From Conidiobolus incongruus B7586 (Eukaryota; Entomophthoromycota; Entomophthoromycetes; Entomophthorales; Conidiobolaceae): DNA of 26,626 nucleotides. The DNA is taken from positions 1-26,626 of the forward strand of contig JNEM01013140.1 of NCBI GenBank assembly GCA_000697335.1, in the 5' to 3' direction. The notes under the pieces were generated by a model. That model ran no database searches. It was not told the origin of the DNA and saw only the letters and a program-made list of their open reading frames with translations. The position numbers and the translations under genes were made by a program. Positions 1 through 10,726 of the stretch are shown in pieces. The number at the start of each line of letters is the position of its first letter. The stretch's first letter is position 1.

Positions 1-288
1 TGCCCCACAGACTTAAAGAAGTTAGAAAAGCTAAAGGTGGATACACTAGGTTTTAATTTTTTTTTATCACCAAAAACCTGCAAATTTATGACTCACCTTA
101 GGTAAAATTTAAGGGTTTATATTTTAGCCAATTAATAGCTAAATATCCTCATTTAATGATATATATAACTAATAAATATAATAGATTTTAATTATTTAAT
201 TTAAGTTTATTTTATTAAATATTAATCAAGTTATTAGTAAAAATATAGGTGTTTTTGATTTTATGACTCATTTTTGCAGGTCAGTGTA
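1..288 (+). mobile_element. Tc1-type DNA transposon, 3' end (partial, little mutated)
   Basis: Positions 3-56 read as the last 17 residues of a Tc1/mariner-superfamily transposase, ending K-A-K-G-G-Y-T-R-F and then TAA. This matches the usual Tc1 tail (K-A-K-G-G-x-T-K-Y/F). About 225 bp follow as a long terminal inverted repeat ending near 288 at a TA. The repeat was recognised because its reverse complement matches the left end of the neighbouring copy (about 1107-1345). The body of the element lies outside the window, so I cannot say whether it is complete. The coding tail is open and much less mutated than the copy at 1107-2662, so this is the younger or better preserved of the two. Confidence 0.8.
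68..288 (+). repeat. Right terminal inverted repeat of the Tc1-type element
   Basis: This is a long terminal repeat of the IR/DR kind known in Tc1 elements. It carries a CCTGCAAA box and a TGACTCA heptamer near its inner edge (77-84 and 89-95). The same pair recurs in opposite orientation near its outer edge (TGACTCA 264-270, TGCAGG 275-280). Two binding-site-like motifs per repeat is the arrangement expected for transposase binding; the assignment of function is inference. Confidence 0.6.
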
Positions 289-1106
289 TATCCATATTTA
301 AATTATAATAGAAATAAAATACTTATTATATTATTATAATAATAATTTTATAGTTTTTTAGTTAAAATAAAAATATTTCTTTTTATTTATTCTTTGATTG
401 TTAAAATAATCAAAAAAAAATATTATATAAAATTATTTTTTTTGATTTTTAAAAAATTTTATATTATCTGTTTAATTTACAAATATTTCATATAATAATA
501 TATAGTTATTATAAATAATACCCTTTTATTAAATATTATCTATAAATATTAAATAATTAAAAAGATTTATAATTAAAATATATTAATATTATAATAAAAG
601 ACTTATAATGATCATTATTTGATTTTAATATTATTAAATCATATAAAATATTTCAAAAGATAATTTTATATCCAAAAAAATATATATTAAAACTTTATTT
701 TTTTTTATTGATATACTAACCTATAAAAATAAGTAATAAAATAAAAATTACTTATATATTTACCAGTAACTTAAATTATTTGTAAATATGGTGATAAAAT
801 ACCAATATAATGCAAAGGAAGACTTAATATAGAAGTAGCGTGACACGGAACGTGGTAGTATAATGTGGTCGTAGCGTGCAAATATAAACAAAGTTTAATT
901 AAGCTTCAAACTAGGATAAGTCACTGATATATTAGATTTATAATAATTAGCACCAATATACTATATTATTGATAAAATATAGCCTCATTCTTAGAAATAA
1001 TATAAAAGACAAGTAATAATAAGAATTGAGAGAAAAAAACCTAGTTTATTAGATAATTCAATGCTATTTATATAATTAATTTAGATATAAAAGTATAAAT
1101 TAATTA
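289..1106. other. AT-rich intergenic DNA with one small CpG-containing patch
   Basis: No open frame or recognisable element was found here. The stretch is dominated by A/T runs, as expected of old mutated repeats. The exception is about 828-884, where at least five CG dinucleotides occur within roughly 55 bases, including two copies of GTAGCGTG (see findings). The part at about 900-1060 has a TATAAAAG and nearby AG-rich sequence that could be an old promoter or repeat end, but nothing supports a specific call. Confidence 0.5.
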
Positions 1107-2662
1107 TATGATTTATTATTAACTGAATTATAAAATATTTTTTATAAGAATTTAAAGAACTAGTCTTTTAACATAATTCTTAACTAAATTAATTTAAATT
1201 AAAATATATAAATAAGGTATATAACCTAATTATAATAGGTTATATTTACTTATATTTAATATATTATTGGTTAATATATCAAATCTTAAATTTTAAATAG
1301 GGTGAGTCAAAAATTTATGGGTTTATGAGATAAAAGATATATAAAACAAAAATTACTTAAATCTTTTTTTTTATTAAATTATATATATATTAATATTATT
1401 TTTTTAAATAATATTAGTATTAAAATATTAAAATCCCTCGTTAAAAAGATTTACTTATATATTAATTCACTTTATAATAAAGATAAATCAACTTATAAAA
1501 TTACTAGAATTACTAGTATTAATTAATCTATTATAGTTAAATAATTAAAAATTATTATAAAGATATATTTAAATATAAATATAATAGGATAATAAATAAA
1601 CATGATGAAGGGTATATTTATAGGTTAGTTAATATAGATAAATATAATATTATATAAAAATATATAAAGAATTACAAGATTATACAAAAATATTAATTAA
1701 TATTGATAATATTATATATATTTTATATTATAATAGATATTATTTACATCTTAAGAAAAAATAACTTTAATTAAAAAAATCCTATTATAAAGTTAAACAG
1801 AATTTTAAATGTCACTACCAAAGTAGAATTGAAACTAATTAAAGTAAGGTTATTTAATTTAATGAAATAAAAATATGTTTTTATAAATTTAATAAAATAG
1901 CTAGATATTTTAAAAAAGACAAAAAATTACTTTATAACCATTATGTTATTTCAATCTAAAAATATAATGATATGTTAATTATAATTTAGGGATATATATT
2001 ATCTTCTAGTATAGGATATTTTTATAAAGTTAATGGGGGAATTAATACTAAAGTATATTAAAATATTCTAGATAATAAATTAAAAAAAATATTGAATGGT
2101 ATTGGTTAAATAAATTAGATATTATTTTCCAACAAGATAATTCTACTTGTTATATTATTATTTTTACTACCAAATGTTTTAAAAATAATAAAATAATAGT
2201 TATAAAATGGCTTTTTTAATCCTTTAACCTTAATTTAATTAAATACTTTTGGGATTAGTTAAAAAAAATAATTAAAGCTCTCTTATTAACAAAAAATTTA
2301 AATAAGCTTTAAAAATATATTTAAGAAACTTAAAACAAAATTAATCCATTTTAATATAAGAAGTTAATTGACTTTATACCTTATAAACTTAAAAAAGTTA
2401 GAAAAACAAAACATAAATATATTAAATTTAAATTTCCTTTCCATAATTAAAATATACAAATTTATAACTTACTTTAGAAAAAATTTAAATTATAATATAT
2501 TAACTAAAAATAAATATAATTAGATCAAATATATTCAATTATAAATAAATAATATAAGTTTATTATAAATTTTAATTTAAAATAATTTGATTAAGAATTA
2601 ATAGAGTTATTGATAAAAATATATATAATTATAATTTGATGACTCATTTTTATATGCTAGTA
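1107..2662 (+). mobile_element. Tc1-type DNA transposon, dead, RIP-like mutated copy
   Basis: This is a relic of the same family as the element at 1-288, about 1.56 kb from end to end, with inverted repeats at about 1107-1345 and 2440-2662. The internal region keeps the reading frame of a DD34E transposase. F-Q-Q-D-N is present with its Asp codon at 2136-2138. The expected Glu codon, 34 codons later at 2241-2243, is AAA (Lys), followed by Y-F-W-D. The sequence before it reads N-L-N-L-I where the family has D-L-N-P-I. The C-terminal 54 bases (2379-2432) align without gaps to 3-56 with 16 differences, 13 of them G:C to A:T. In-frame stops are numerous (for example TAA at 2217-2219). It cannot encode a working transposase: the catalytic Glu is lost and the frame is interrupted. 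Exact end coordinates are uncertain by a few bases. Confidence 0.8.
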
Positions 2663-4440
2663 TATAATATATATTATATTACTCAAATTTAATAATTTAT
2701 TTGAAAAATCAAAAATCAAAAAACTCCTTATTTTTGAAATCTAAGATAATATTATATTATAAATCTTCTAATATATTTTAATATAACTGATATTAATTTA
2801 AAATTTATTATTTTTTTATTAATATAATAAGATCAATTTTAAAAATTTTCTTTATTATATTAAATTATAAAGTTTATTAATAATAAAAGTTTTTTCTTTA
2901 TAAAAATATTTCTAGACTTTTAATAAAAGAATTTGAAAAAATATTTTATTAATAAAATATAAGAAAATAAAGCTTTTTGTTTTTAAATAGTATTTGACCA
3001 ATTACCAAAATTTTTATTATCATAAAATAACATATATAAAACTTTATATATTTATTTTATAGTTATAATAAAATAGAAGATTATGATATATAATTATTAT
3101 TTTTAGAATTTGACTATGTTTAATTTTTATTAATTTAATATATATATAAGGAATTAAGATTATAATTTTATATTAATTCAAATATTATTAAAAAATTAAT
3201 TATATATAAAATATATTATATTGACTTTTTATATAATGACTTATTAAAGTGACTTAATAGTTTTATATTTGATTAGAACTGAGATAATACAAGATTTGGT
3301 AAGCTTTGGTATATATATTAAAATACTAAATTATACTCAAATATTGAAGTTCGAACTTATTTCTTTATATTTAATAGGTTGATATAAAAATACATAAGAT
3401 ATTTTATTTATAAATTAAAATCAATAGTACTATTTTAAGATATTATTATTGATTTAAATATATTTTTTGGACAATAATTGTAAATAATTTTGTCAATTTA
3501 ATGAAATTTTTACCTACTGGTTCAGATATTGTCAAAAAATTAAACTAAAAAACAAATATAATAAATAAATTAACCCACCAGAAATGAATGAAAAGATTAA
3601 GAACTTTTAAAACAAAATAATTAATTCTTTTACTTCTTACTCAAATGGTTATATTAAAATTAAATATTATTCTCTTTTAGTTTTTTTTTCAAATATAGTT
3701 TTCTAAGATTATATTTACATTTTTTAAAATCTAATTATTAGAAAAAAAAACTATCTTTAAATAAGCATTATATTAGTTCATATAAAATTGTAAAAATTTT
3801 AATTTCTGGTTTTTTAAGCTTATTATAAGAGCTAAAAAATGAACTATAAATAGTAAATATAATATTTTTAATACTTTCAAACTATATATATCTATATATA
3901 GTTATTTTTTTATTTTAATAATTTTAATTTAAAGTTTAAGGATTAATTAAACAAAGCCTAAAATTAAAATAAAATTTCAAAAGTTTTTATATTAATACTC
4001 TTAGAACAACTAATATCATTTTATAGTAGTTTTCGATTTTTAAACAATTTATAAATGTAATAATTTATTAAAAATTACAGTTAATTATTAATTCTTTTAC
4101 ATTAAAGTAAAAAAAATCGTTATTTAAAATTTAGGTTAGTATTAAATAATATTTTTGTTTTTATAACTTAATTTATAAATAAATTAAAAAAACAAATAAA
4201 GTAGATTTTATCTGCATTAAAGAATAATTTGAATGATTAATATTAAATACATAAGTATTTTATGATAATCAAAATTTAAATATAAATTGATCATTATGAG
4301 TATAAAATTAATATAGTGTATTATAAAATTTACAAAAGAAGAAAAATAATTATATTTCAAACATATTTATTTATTTATATAAAAATAAGGTTTTTTTTAT
4401 AGAATAATAATAATATATAAATTTAATTTTTTATATTAAT
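2663..4440. other. Very AT-rich stretch, no gene identified
   Basis: No usable open frame on either strand, and almost no CG dinucleotides. Composition and texture match the mutated transposons on both sides, so this is probably decayed repeat DNA. A short part around 3240-3560 is slightly less AT-rich, but I could not assign it to a family. The upstream half of the mariner relic that follows may begin inside this stretch. Confidence 0.5.
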
Positions 4441-4880
4441 AATTACTTAAAATCAAGCCAATTATAAGGTTTTAATATTCCTTTTTATGAAATCCGATAA
4501 ATAAACAATTTATCAAAAAATGAATTTAGATTTTAATATAGATTATTATGTTATATAACCTTGTTATCAAGTTTTTAAAGGCAAATTAATTAATATCAAG
4601 TATTATATTTTTTATACAAAATAATTTCTAAATGGTGTCCTTATTATAAATTAAAGTTATAAACTATTATTTATACCAAATATATAATATATGTAATCAA
4701 AATTATAAATGCTTTTTTATATAAAAAAATTTTAAAAAGCTATCACATCTATTATAATCACTATATTATAACTTATGCCATTAAAATTGTTTTTTAGTTG
4801 AAATATATGCTTATAAAATAAATTTTAATTTGTAAATTAATAAATTTTAGTCTTTAAGGGAAAGAGTTATATTTTAAGTA
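4440..4880 (+). mobile_element. Mariner-type DNA transposon relic (3' part)
   Basis: Six-frame reading shows fragments of the catalytic half of a mariner transposase in order. They include a V-F-K-G-K-L-I-N segment (as in G-K-x-I-N before the second Asp), a K-K-L-S-H-L segment matching the K-K-L-P-H-P-x-Y-S region, and C-H-x-N-C-F where the family has C-D-Y-x-C-F. The same segments occur in better order in the copy at 25640-26626 on the other strand. The frame is broken several times and stops are frequent, so it is dead. Ends are not defined; no terminal repeats could be recognised. Confidence 0.5.
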
Positions 4881-4911
4881 TTAGAAGCTTGCCAACAATA
4901 TAAGGTAAGTA

Positions 4912-4939
4912 ACTAATAATAATAATAATAATAATAATT
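4912..4939. repeat. (AAT)n microsatellite
   Basis: About nine uninterrupted AAT/TAA units, just past the mariner relic. No function is implied. Confidence 0.9.
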
Positions 4940-4989
4940 AATTTTATATTATGTATTAATTTCTAGAGATCAAATATTAATAATTTTAT

Positions 4990-5702
4990 TTAAGTTTGAT
5001 TTTAAAGTTTTACCATTATTTTATTTCTGTATTTATAATTCAGTTGATAGCATCAAAAATTATTACGATTGCTAATCTATTTCATCTCAATATTTCCAAT
5101 ATAAAAGACAAGATTTATATTATCGTTAGGCGATCAGAAATAGTGGCCAAGGTTATTATGGTCACATCGGCCATGCCGGGAGCGGAGGAAGCCTCAAGGT
5201 CTACCTGGATCAAGTGAAATGCATACATGAGCATTTTGGTGGCCAGCATGGTGCGAAGAGATGGGATGTATACTGCCATTTGGGAGTTCGAAGTGATGAG
5301 AGGGCCCGAAGTCATGGTGGCCAAAACAGATATAGAAAATTATTATATCAATTTGGGAGCGGAAATTTATTATCTTGATTACAAGAACAAGACTGTGCCA
5401 GTGATACGAGATTAGTGGAGAGAAGGATCCAATAATAACACGGTTATGAAGCCATGCACACTTGTCGACAAGTCGTGACCCCAAAATGCTGATGTCACCA
5501 TTGTTATAGAAAATGCGTGTCCCACGAGAGGCATGATTTCAAATCCATCTCTTCAATCAGTTTTGGCGCCGGGTGACTTAGTCGACATTCCGAAAATTAT
5601 ATATACTATCATCACATTTTATTTTTTAAACAAATTGTTTCAACTCCCAATCAAATTACACAACCTTAAATTTGATCATTTTAATAATTTTGAGTTCAAT
5701 TT
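4990..5702. other. Higher-GC island, first part: possible gene relic, unidentified
   Basis: From about 5120 the base composition changes sharply from A/T-only to mixed sequence with many GG, CC and CG steps. Several frames are open for 60-90 codons on both strands. On the plus strand frame 1 reads as a chain of three blocks (4996-5217, 5227-5415, 5533-5730) separated by single stops. A minus frame is open over 5115-5324. None has a motif I recognise, and the openness in several frames is partly a consequence of higher GC. I therefore do not call a CDS. It could be the remains of a normal host gene, or DNA of different origin placed in the AT-rich region. Confidence 0.35.
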
Positions 5703-6181
5703 ATGGCGACCAGGAGTTCAGAAAACGTGAAGGAAGAGGCTCAACATAGTAGGCACAGCATCAGAGCTTGGATCAACCCGCTAATAATGAGGGAAGGGTG
5801 CTCGACCATCTGACTGGCCAGCGAGATTGCAAATATTCGACTTTAGGGGCGTTGGGTTACATCAATCAATTGGAGCGTGTTCATGAGTAAAGAATTATGG
5901 TGTGACAAAACGTGAACTAGATTATTGTTTATTGTAGTTTACTCTGGGAGATGAAAGGGAATTGCAGAGCTTTGGAGGATGGTAGTGACGAGAGGTCGTC
6001 CCTTTTTGTGTATGGTTTACAGCTATTAGTAAATAATTGCCTATGAGATAGTGATCATAAAGGGTTGTTATTAGCTGAGGTTTTAGCTGCGGTGACCTGG
6101 ATTCCTGTCAGAGAGGAATCAGGGAATATGAGATTCAACTCGATATTAGGAATTGCGGCGGCGACACAATTAATAAAGTAA
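5703..6181 (+). pseudogene. Possible relic of a spliced gene, function unknown
   Basis: An ATG at 5703 opens a frame of about 37 codons (start M-A-T-R-S-S-E-N-V). The continuation in another frame is open from about 5752 to 5886, including L-G-A-L-G-Y-I-N-Q-L. A candidate 51-base intron at 5887-5937 (GTAAAG...TTATTGTAG, more AT-rich than its flanks) would remove stops and join this to a downstream part in phase. That part contains S-S-L-F-V-Y-G-L-Q-L-L and W-I-P-V-R-E-E-S-G and ends at TAA 6179-6181. One TGA remains inside it, at about 6041-6043, and the change of frame after the ATG exon needs a frameshift or another intron. The composition looks coding-like, but I recognise no family. It could also be an exon cluster of an intact gene with more introns than I can see. 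Low confidence. Confidence 0.3.
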
Positions 6182-8528
6182 AAATATTAAGCGATTTTCC
6201 ATTAGATTTATTAAATTGTGAGAAATCATCCTATTAACACAATCTAAATTCGTAAACTATCTTCTTATAATAGCAACTTAATGCTCCATTGAGTCTAATC
6301 AACTCTAATCGGAGGTCTACATTATATACCGATCGTTTATAAATGTCAATACTATTCAACTTTAATATATTCGGAACTGTAACTGAATTATTAATTACTT
6401 ATGATTTGATTGTATGGTGTAAATTCGTTGATCAAATCTGTTTTTATACCACTCATGAGTAAAATTTTTTATATCATCAAAGCTATAGTTAAATAATTTA
6501 GTAGATATAACTGAAATAGGGTTTTGGTTCCTTAAATTATCAAATCTTGAGAAAATTTATTGCGATAAGTTATATAATAATAAAATCATTTCAGAAGGAT
6601 TATACTCCAGTGGTTTAGACAAAATATATTATTTTGGTTTATTTGATTTTGCTAAATGTAATGTAAATTGATAGTTTACAATTTCTAATTTTATCGAATT
6701 ATAATGGTATAAATTATTTAAATAAAAAGTTATTTGTGGATGATTAATTAGATAGATTTTTCAAACAATCGATAATATTTTTAAGTTTTAAATCAATATA
6801 ATCTATAGTTAATAGAAATATTTAACGATTATTTATTAATATATACTGCATAATATACTCTGGATAATATTAATCGAATAGGGATTATGATATTTCACTC
6901 TTAATTTTAATCCATTAAAATCAATTGCTTTGTCCTACAGTGAATAAAAATTAAAGATATATATATATATATATGATTATATTGTTACATTTATTAGAAT
7001 ACATCTGTTTTAACTTAATTCCGACGATCATTCTGATTAAATCATATTTATAACCAATTTTTTGCAATAATTCTTTCTTCAACTACTACCATATTTTTAC
7101 TCATCATTCATTTATAATTTATTAATTAACTCACTAACATCTTATCATTTATCAGTACTTCGACGCTTATTAGAATAAAAAAATTACCACGGCCCTATTC
7201 ATACCTAAGAATTTTGAGGAAATTATATAAATTTATACAAATTTCAGATGGACAGAGTAATTAAAAAATTATTCAATTAACTCGAAAAAATAATGCTAAC
7301 TAGTATCCGAATACATATTAAATTCCTGTTTCAATTCTGTGAAGTATTTGATTGGGTATTGATGATGTATACACGATCTAACCTAAATAAACTAAAGATT
7401 TATATAGATAACTATTTAATTATAAAACCAGCTATATTTAGAGATCAAAATAAATCCATCTATCATATTTATTATCAAAGAACACATTGTGGAAGTGTTT
7501 CATTTTCATTTAATGATTGATTTTCGGAGTTAACGAAATAATTATTATTGTTCTATCATTGATATTAACTATTCTATTTTTGATAAGTTTTTATTCTGAA
7601 ATCAAAATTAGTAATTACAAAATTAAATAAAGTATTGGGAACTATCCAAAAAATAATGCATTTGATTATAAAATGATTATTTTGAACCGTTATATTAATA
7701 TATTTTGACTAAAATATGTTGATTAGATATTGAGAGATATATTCAATATTATCACTAAATCATGGAACTACAATATCATTGGTAATTATTTGGTGTTCCT
7801 ATGAGTTCTAGAACACTGTGTCTACAATTAATTTCATTGAAGGGCAACAAATAATATCATTGAATCAAACTAAATATTTAAAAAAATATTTAGCATATTG
7901 AATCCTTTATTGAAATATTTAATAATTAAAAAAAATATATAGAGATTTATTCAATTTATCTGTAGGTGCTGAAATTGGAAGAGAAAACATATATTAAAAG
8001 AAATGATAATGGAATAATATATGTTATAGTACTAATTAAATTAAAATTAAACTTATTTAACCAAATTATTTAGTTGTTAAGTAACCTAATTTGGAAATAT
8101 TTATCAAGACTTGATAATCAAGTTCTATAAATCATATTCTAGTTGTTTGGATAGCAAAATATTGAATATATAATTAGTTAATATGATAATATAATATAGT
8201 AAAATTATAATATAGTATTTACCAACTTGGTGATACCATTTACTTTCATTAATTTATCCAACAAATTCGGTGAATTTTTCAATATTCACCAAAACTTTAG
8301 ACTAAATATTTTCAATTAATTTCAGAATCTTCTGCAATCAAAGCTATCTAGATAAGCATATCACCATAACCAAATACCACAGATTCAAATAAAATCACCA
8401 GCTGACCACCCAAAATAGGAATCTGTATTTCAATGCTACCAAAGCGGAAAAATCAGAAACTTATATCGCAGTAGTCTGTTGAATTTTACTCAAATACCCA
8501 TTAGGAGACAACAGGTTTGAATTTACAA
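6182..8528. other. Gene-free AT-rich stretch
   Basis: No convincing coding region. The longest open frame (7293-7520, 75 codons) has no homology I recognise and its composition is that of its AT-rich surroundings. Unlike the transposon blocks, this DNA keeps ordinary CA/TG steps, so it looks like neutral intergenic sequence and not like a heavily mutated repeat. An (AT)n run lies at 6957-6974. The stretch at about 8330-8520 is somewhat richer in C and G and may be old upstream sequence of the pseudogene that follows. Confidence 0.5.
6957..6974. repeat. (AT)n microsatellite
   Basis: Nine alternating AT units. No function is implied. Confidence 0.85.
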
Positions 8529-8768
8529 AGATTTTACAATGGCAATAAATTCTTGAAAAATTTAATCAATAGAAGATTAGGAAATTGAGATTCATTTTAC
8601 TTTTAAAATGAGATTAATCACTTTTCCAAGGGTATATAAGGTGATGCCTTCATGTGATTGGAATATATTAGATCAAGTGTGTACTTTCAATTTACTGTAG
8701 AAAATTTTGGCTATTTATTTAATATAATACACATGATATTTCACGATTCACAATGCACTCGCACATCT
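8529..8768 (+). promoter_or_regulatory. Fossil promoter of psi1, copied from the gene-1 promoter
   Basis: TATATAAGG at 8633-8641 lies about 130 bp before the pseudogene start. The intact gene at 10238-10726 has the same TATATAAGG at 10867-10875 (minus strand), about 140 bp before its ATG. Sequence around both boxes aligns: TTTTAAAATGAGATTAATCA here against TTTTAGAATGGGTTTAATCA there. Weaker similarity reaches back to about 8530. The promoter was therefore duplicated together with the coding region. Confidence 0.65.
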
Positions 8769-9285
8769 ATGATCCATTTATCATCTATTCGTCATTTATC
8801 TAAGCCCAATATGACACATATAAATCTCGTATCAATCCTATTAAAACCATCATCTTAAAGTTCAAAACTATTCCAATGTAGCCTCTGTTCAAAAAGTTTT
8901 AACCAAAAGAATATCCTACTATAACATATGCCCATCCACAGAGGCGAAAAGCAATACTCCTGCGACCTAAATTGTAAGTGTTTTTGTAGAAAAGATATTT
9001 TGACAAAGCATTAAGAGAGTATAGAATGTATTATCATGGTATTTCAATCTAATCACTTAAATAGTTAACTAGTACCCAGATCACCCTCACCTAATGTTAA
9101 TAATTGTAAAATTAACATTGAATTACTGTTGCTAAATATGAGTTACATATCAGACATTGGGTCGTCACCTCATAGGGAATTGAGATCTATTGATTCATTT
9201 CTGAATTCAAAGAATTGAAATTAAAATCTTGATTTTCAGAACTCAAGACCTATACCAGCATATTACTTTGATTAGTTTAATATGT
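8769..9285 (+). pseudogene. psi1: two-finger C2H2 zinc-finger pseudogene, relative of the gene at 10238-10726
   Basis: From the ATG at 8769 one frame can be followed to the end and aligns codon for codon, without a gap, to the first 87 residues of the intact gene. About half of these residues are identical (44 of 87 by my count). It keeps the H-L-S-K-P-N-M-T-H-I-N-L N-terminal motif. Finger 1 (F-Q-C-S-L-C...H-M-P-I-H) is intact in its ligands. Finger 2 has lost its second Cys (Asn at 8970-8972). R-S-P-S-P, C-K-I-N-I-E-L-L-L and S-I-D-S-F-L-N follow in the same order as in the intact gene. The frame is stopped at 8856, 8922, 9012 and again downstream; the stops stand where the live gene has Ser, Arg and Lys. 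It is dead. The C-terminal end (about 9240-9285) is still alignable at DNA level to the live gene's last codons, after a small insertion. Confidence 0.85.
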
Positions 9286-10237
9286 AATTCATTCATAACA
9301 TAAAAATGTAAATAATCCTTTAGTTTTTATTATGTTTCAAATAAAATATATTCCAAATTAATAAAAGATAAATGATTTGATAAAATATTAACTTAATCAA
9401 ATAAACAGTTTTTAGTGCTTATAGAGAAAATTAATTTTAAGGATATATTCAAATAATTAATAATATTTTATATTAAAATAAAATAATATTTATATATTTT
9501 CTTATTTCAATCAATAATATCGAATATCTAATTATCATTGTTTAAAATTAATATTTTCTAAATCATATCTAATTTTATAAATATTCTTTCTCCAAGATTA
9601 ATATATTTATGTTGTTATTGTTATTTCATATATTGAATACAGAATTCAAAGAGATTAATTTCTAATTCAATAATATAATTATGTGGGAAATATTTAATTT
9701 GAAAATGCATTTAATTCAACTAGACTTTAACTTTAATGCTGCTATTCTCACTTTAACACCAATTTCAATCATTCACATTATTAATTCATCAAATTTTTAA
9801 AATTCAAAATTTTAATTTAATGGACATAATCCAAAGATTAATTTTTACCTATTTAGATTTACGGTGTTATTTTCAATGAAATCATTTGGTATTGTAAGCC
9901 ATTACTTGATTTAAACCTTTAATTCTATCAATTTTAATCTTAGTTACAAAAATAGAGATTTATTATTAATGTATTAACAAGTTAAACTGTTGTAAAACTG
10001 AAATAAATGAAATAGTTTGGAACACATTTTAAATTCTAGTAATTATGATGTTATATGAATCCTTGATAATATATCGATAGTATGAATTTTTAATAAATTT
10101 TGAAATATATAACATCATTATGTATAAAATTGTAATTAGTTTATTAAAATATTTTAAATTAATGAGATATTAGTGTAAGCCATCATTTTGATATTTTATT
10201 ATATAATTGTAATTATATTTGTAAAGATATTGATTCT
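9286..10237. other. Intergenic AT-rich DNA between convergent psi1 and gene 1
   Basis: No coding region seen. It contains the 3' flank of both members of the inverted pair. A minus-strand AATAAA at 10195-10200, 38 bases past the gene-1 stop, could serve polyadenylation, but such hexamers are frequent by chance at this composition. Confidence 0.5.
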
Positions 10238-10726
10238 TTACAGATTTAGATTAGATAAACAATAATGTGTTGGATATGAGTTCATAGTATTCAACAATGA
10301 ATCAATACGTCCAAATTCACTACTTGAAGACGAGATATGAGAGTCTGATTCATTACTAGAATCAGTTAATAACGACTCGATACTGATTTTACAATCACTA
10401 CTACTTGGTGAAGGCGATCTCTCAACTTTACACTTTATCCTCTCATTTGATAATCTCTTCCTAATACACTTCATGCTTTCCTTATGCCTTGCCAAAATAT
10501 CTTTCCTACTAAATCTCTTCGGACAAATATCACACACATAGGGCCTATCCCCAGTGTGAATTCTTATATGTCGTAGTAAGGAATTTTTTCTACAAAATTT
10601 TCTGGAACAATAGGTACATTGGAATAGATTTAAACTGGAAGATTGTGTTCTTCCGAGGATTGGAGGTAGATATATATCAGACATGTTGGGTTGAGGTAGA
10701 TGATGAATGGATGGTAAATTGCTCAT
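10238..10726 (-). CDS. Gene 1: short two-finger C2H2/C2HC zinc-finger protein, probable transcription factor
   Basis: A complete single-exon gene of 162 residues. The start is the first ATG after an in-frame upstream stop. Residues 10-23 hold L-P-Q-P-N-M-S-D-I-Y-L-P-P-I, a motif shared with the other family members in this window. Finger 1 is C37-x2-C40-x12-H53-x3-H57. A T-G-D-R-P-Y linker leads to finger 2, C65-x2-C68-x12-H81-x5-C87, which ends in Cys, so it is C2HC. A basic stretch (I-R-K-R-L, then more K/R up to about 102) follows and could act in nuclear import or DNA contact. The C-terminal half is Ser-rich, with S-I-E-S-L-L at 115-120 and R-I-D-S-L-L-N at 140-146. Paired tandem fingers with a TGEKP-type linker normally bind DNA; the role here is inferred. 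Base composition is clearly richer in G+C than the flanks, and the ligands are all kept, so it appears functional. The finger region is 39/53 identical to gene 2. Confidence 0.88.
   Translation of the reverse strand: MSNLPSIHHLPQPNMSDIYLPPILGRTQSSSLNLFQCTYCSRKFCRKNSLLRHIRIHTGDRPYVCDICPKRFSRKDILARHKESMKCIRKRLSNERIKCKVERSPSPSSSDCKISIESLLTDSSNESDSHISSSSSEFGRIDSLLNTMNSYPTHYCLSNLNL

Noticed and set aside
900-1060. Candidate solo LTR end (TATAAAAG followed by AG-rich sequence)
   Set aside because: No second copy, no target-site duplication and no matching terminal dinucleotides could be seen.
3330-3370. TTCGAAC resembling a tRNA T-loop
   Set aside because: The flanking bases do not form a T-arm stem, and no acceptor or anticodon arm could be found.
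3240-3560. Possible LTR-element protease or gag fragment
   Set aside because: Only vague residue similarity by eye in a strongly A/T-shifted stretch; not enough to name a family.
5115-5484. Minus-strand open frames in the higher-GC island
   Set aside because: Plus-strand frames are equally open there. No start context, motif or homology decides the strand, so no CDS was called.
7293-7520. 75-codon open frame (+)
   Set aside because: Its composition matches the AT-rich background, it has no motif or plausible promoter, and it lies in an otherwise gene-free stretch; chance frames of this size are expected.
8769-9285. A recoded genetic code (stop codons read as amino acids) to explain the stops in psi1
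   Set aside because: The stops stand opposite Ser, Arg and Lys in the live gene, not one amino acid, and the two live genes use no in-frame stops. A finger ligand is also lost.
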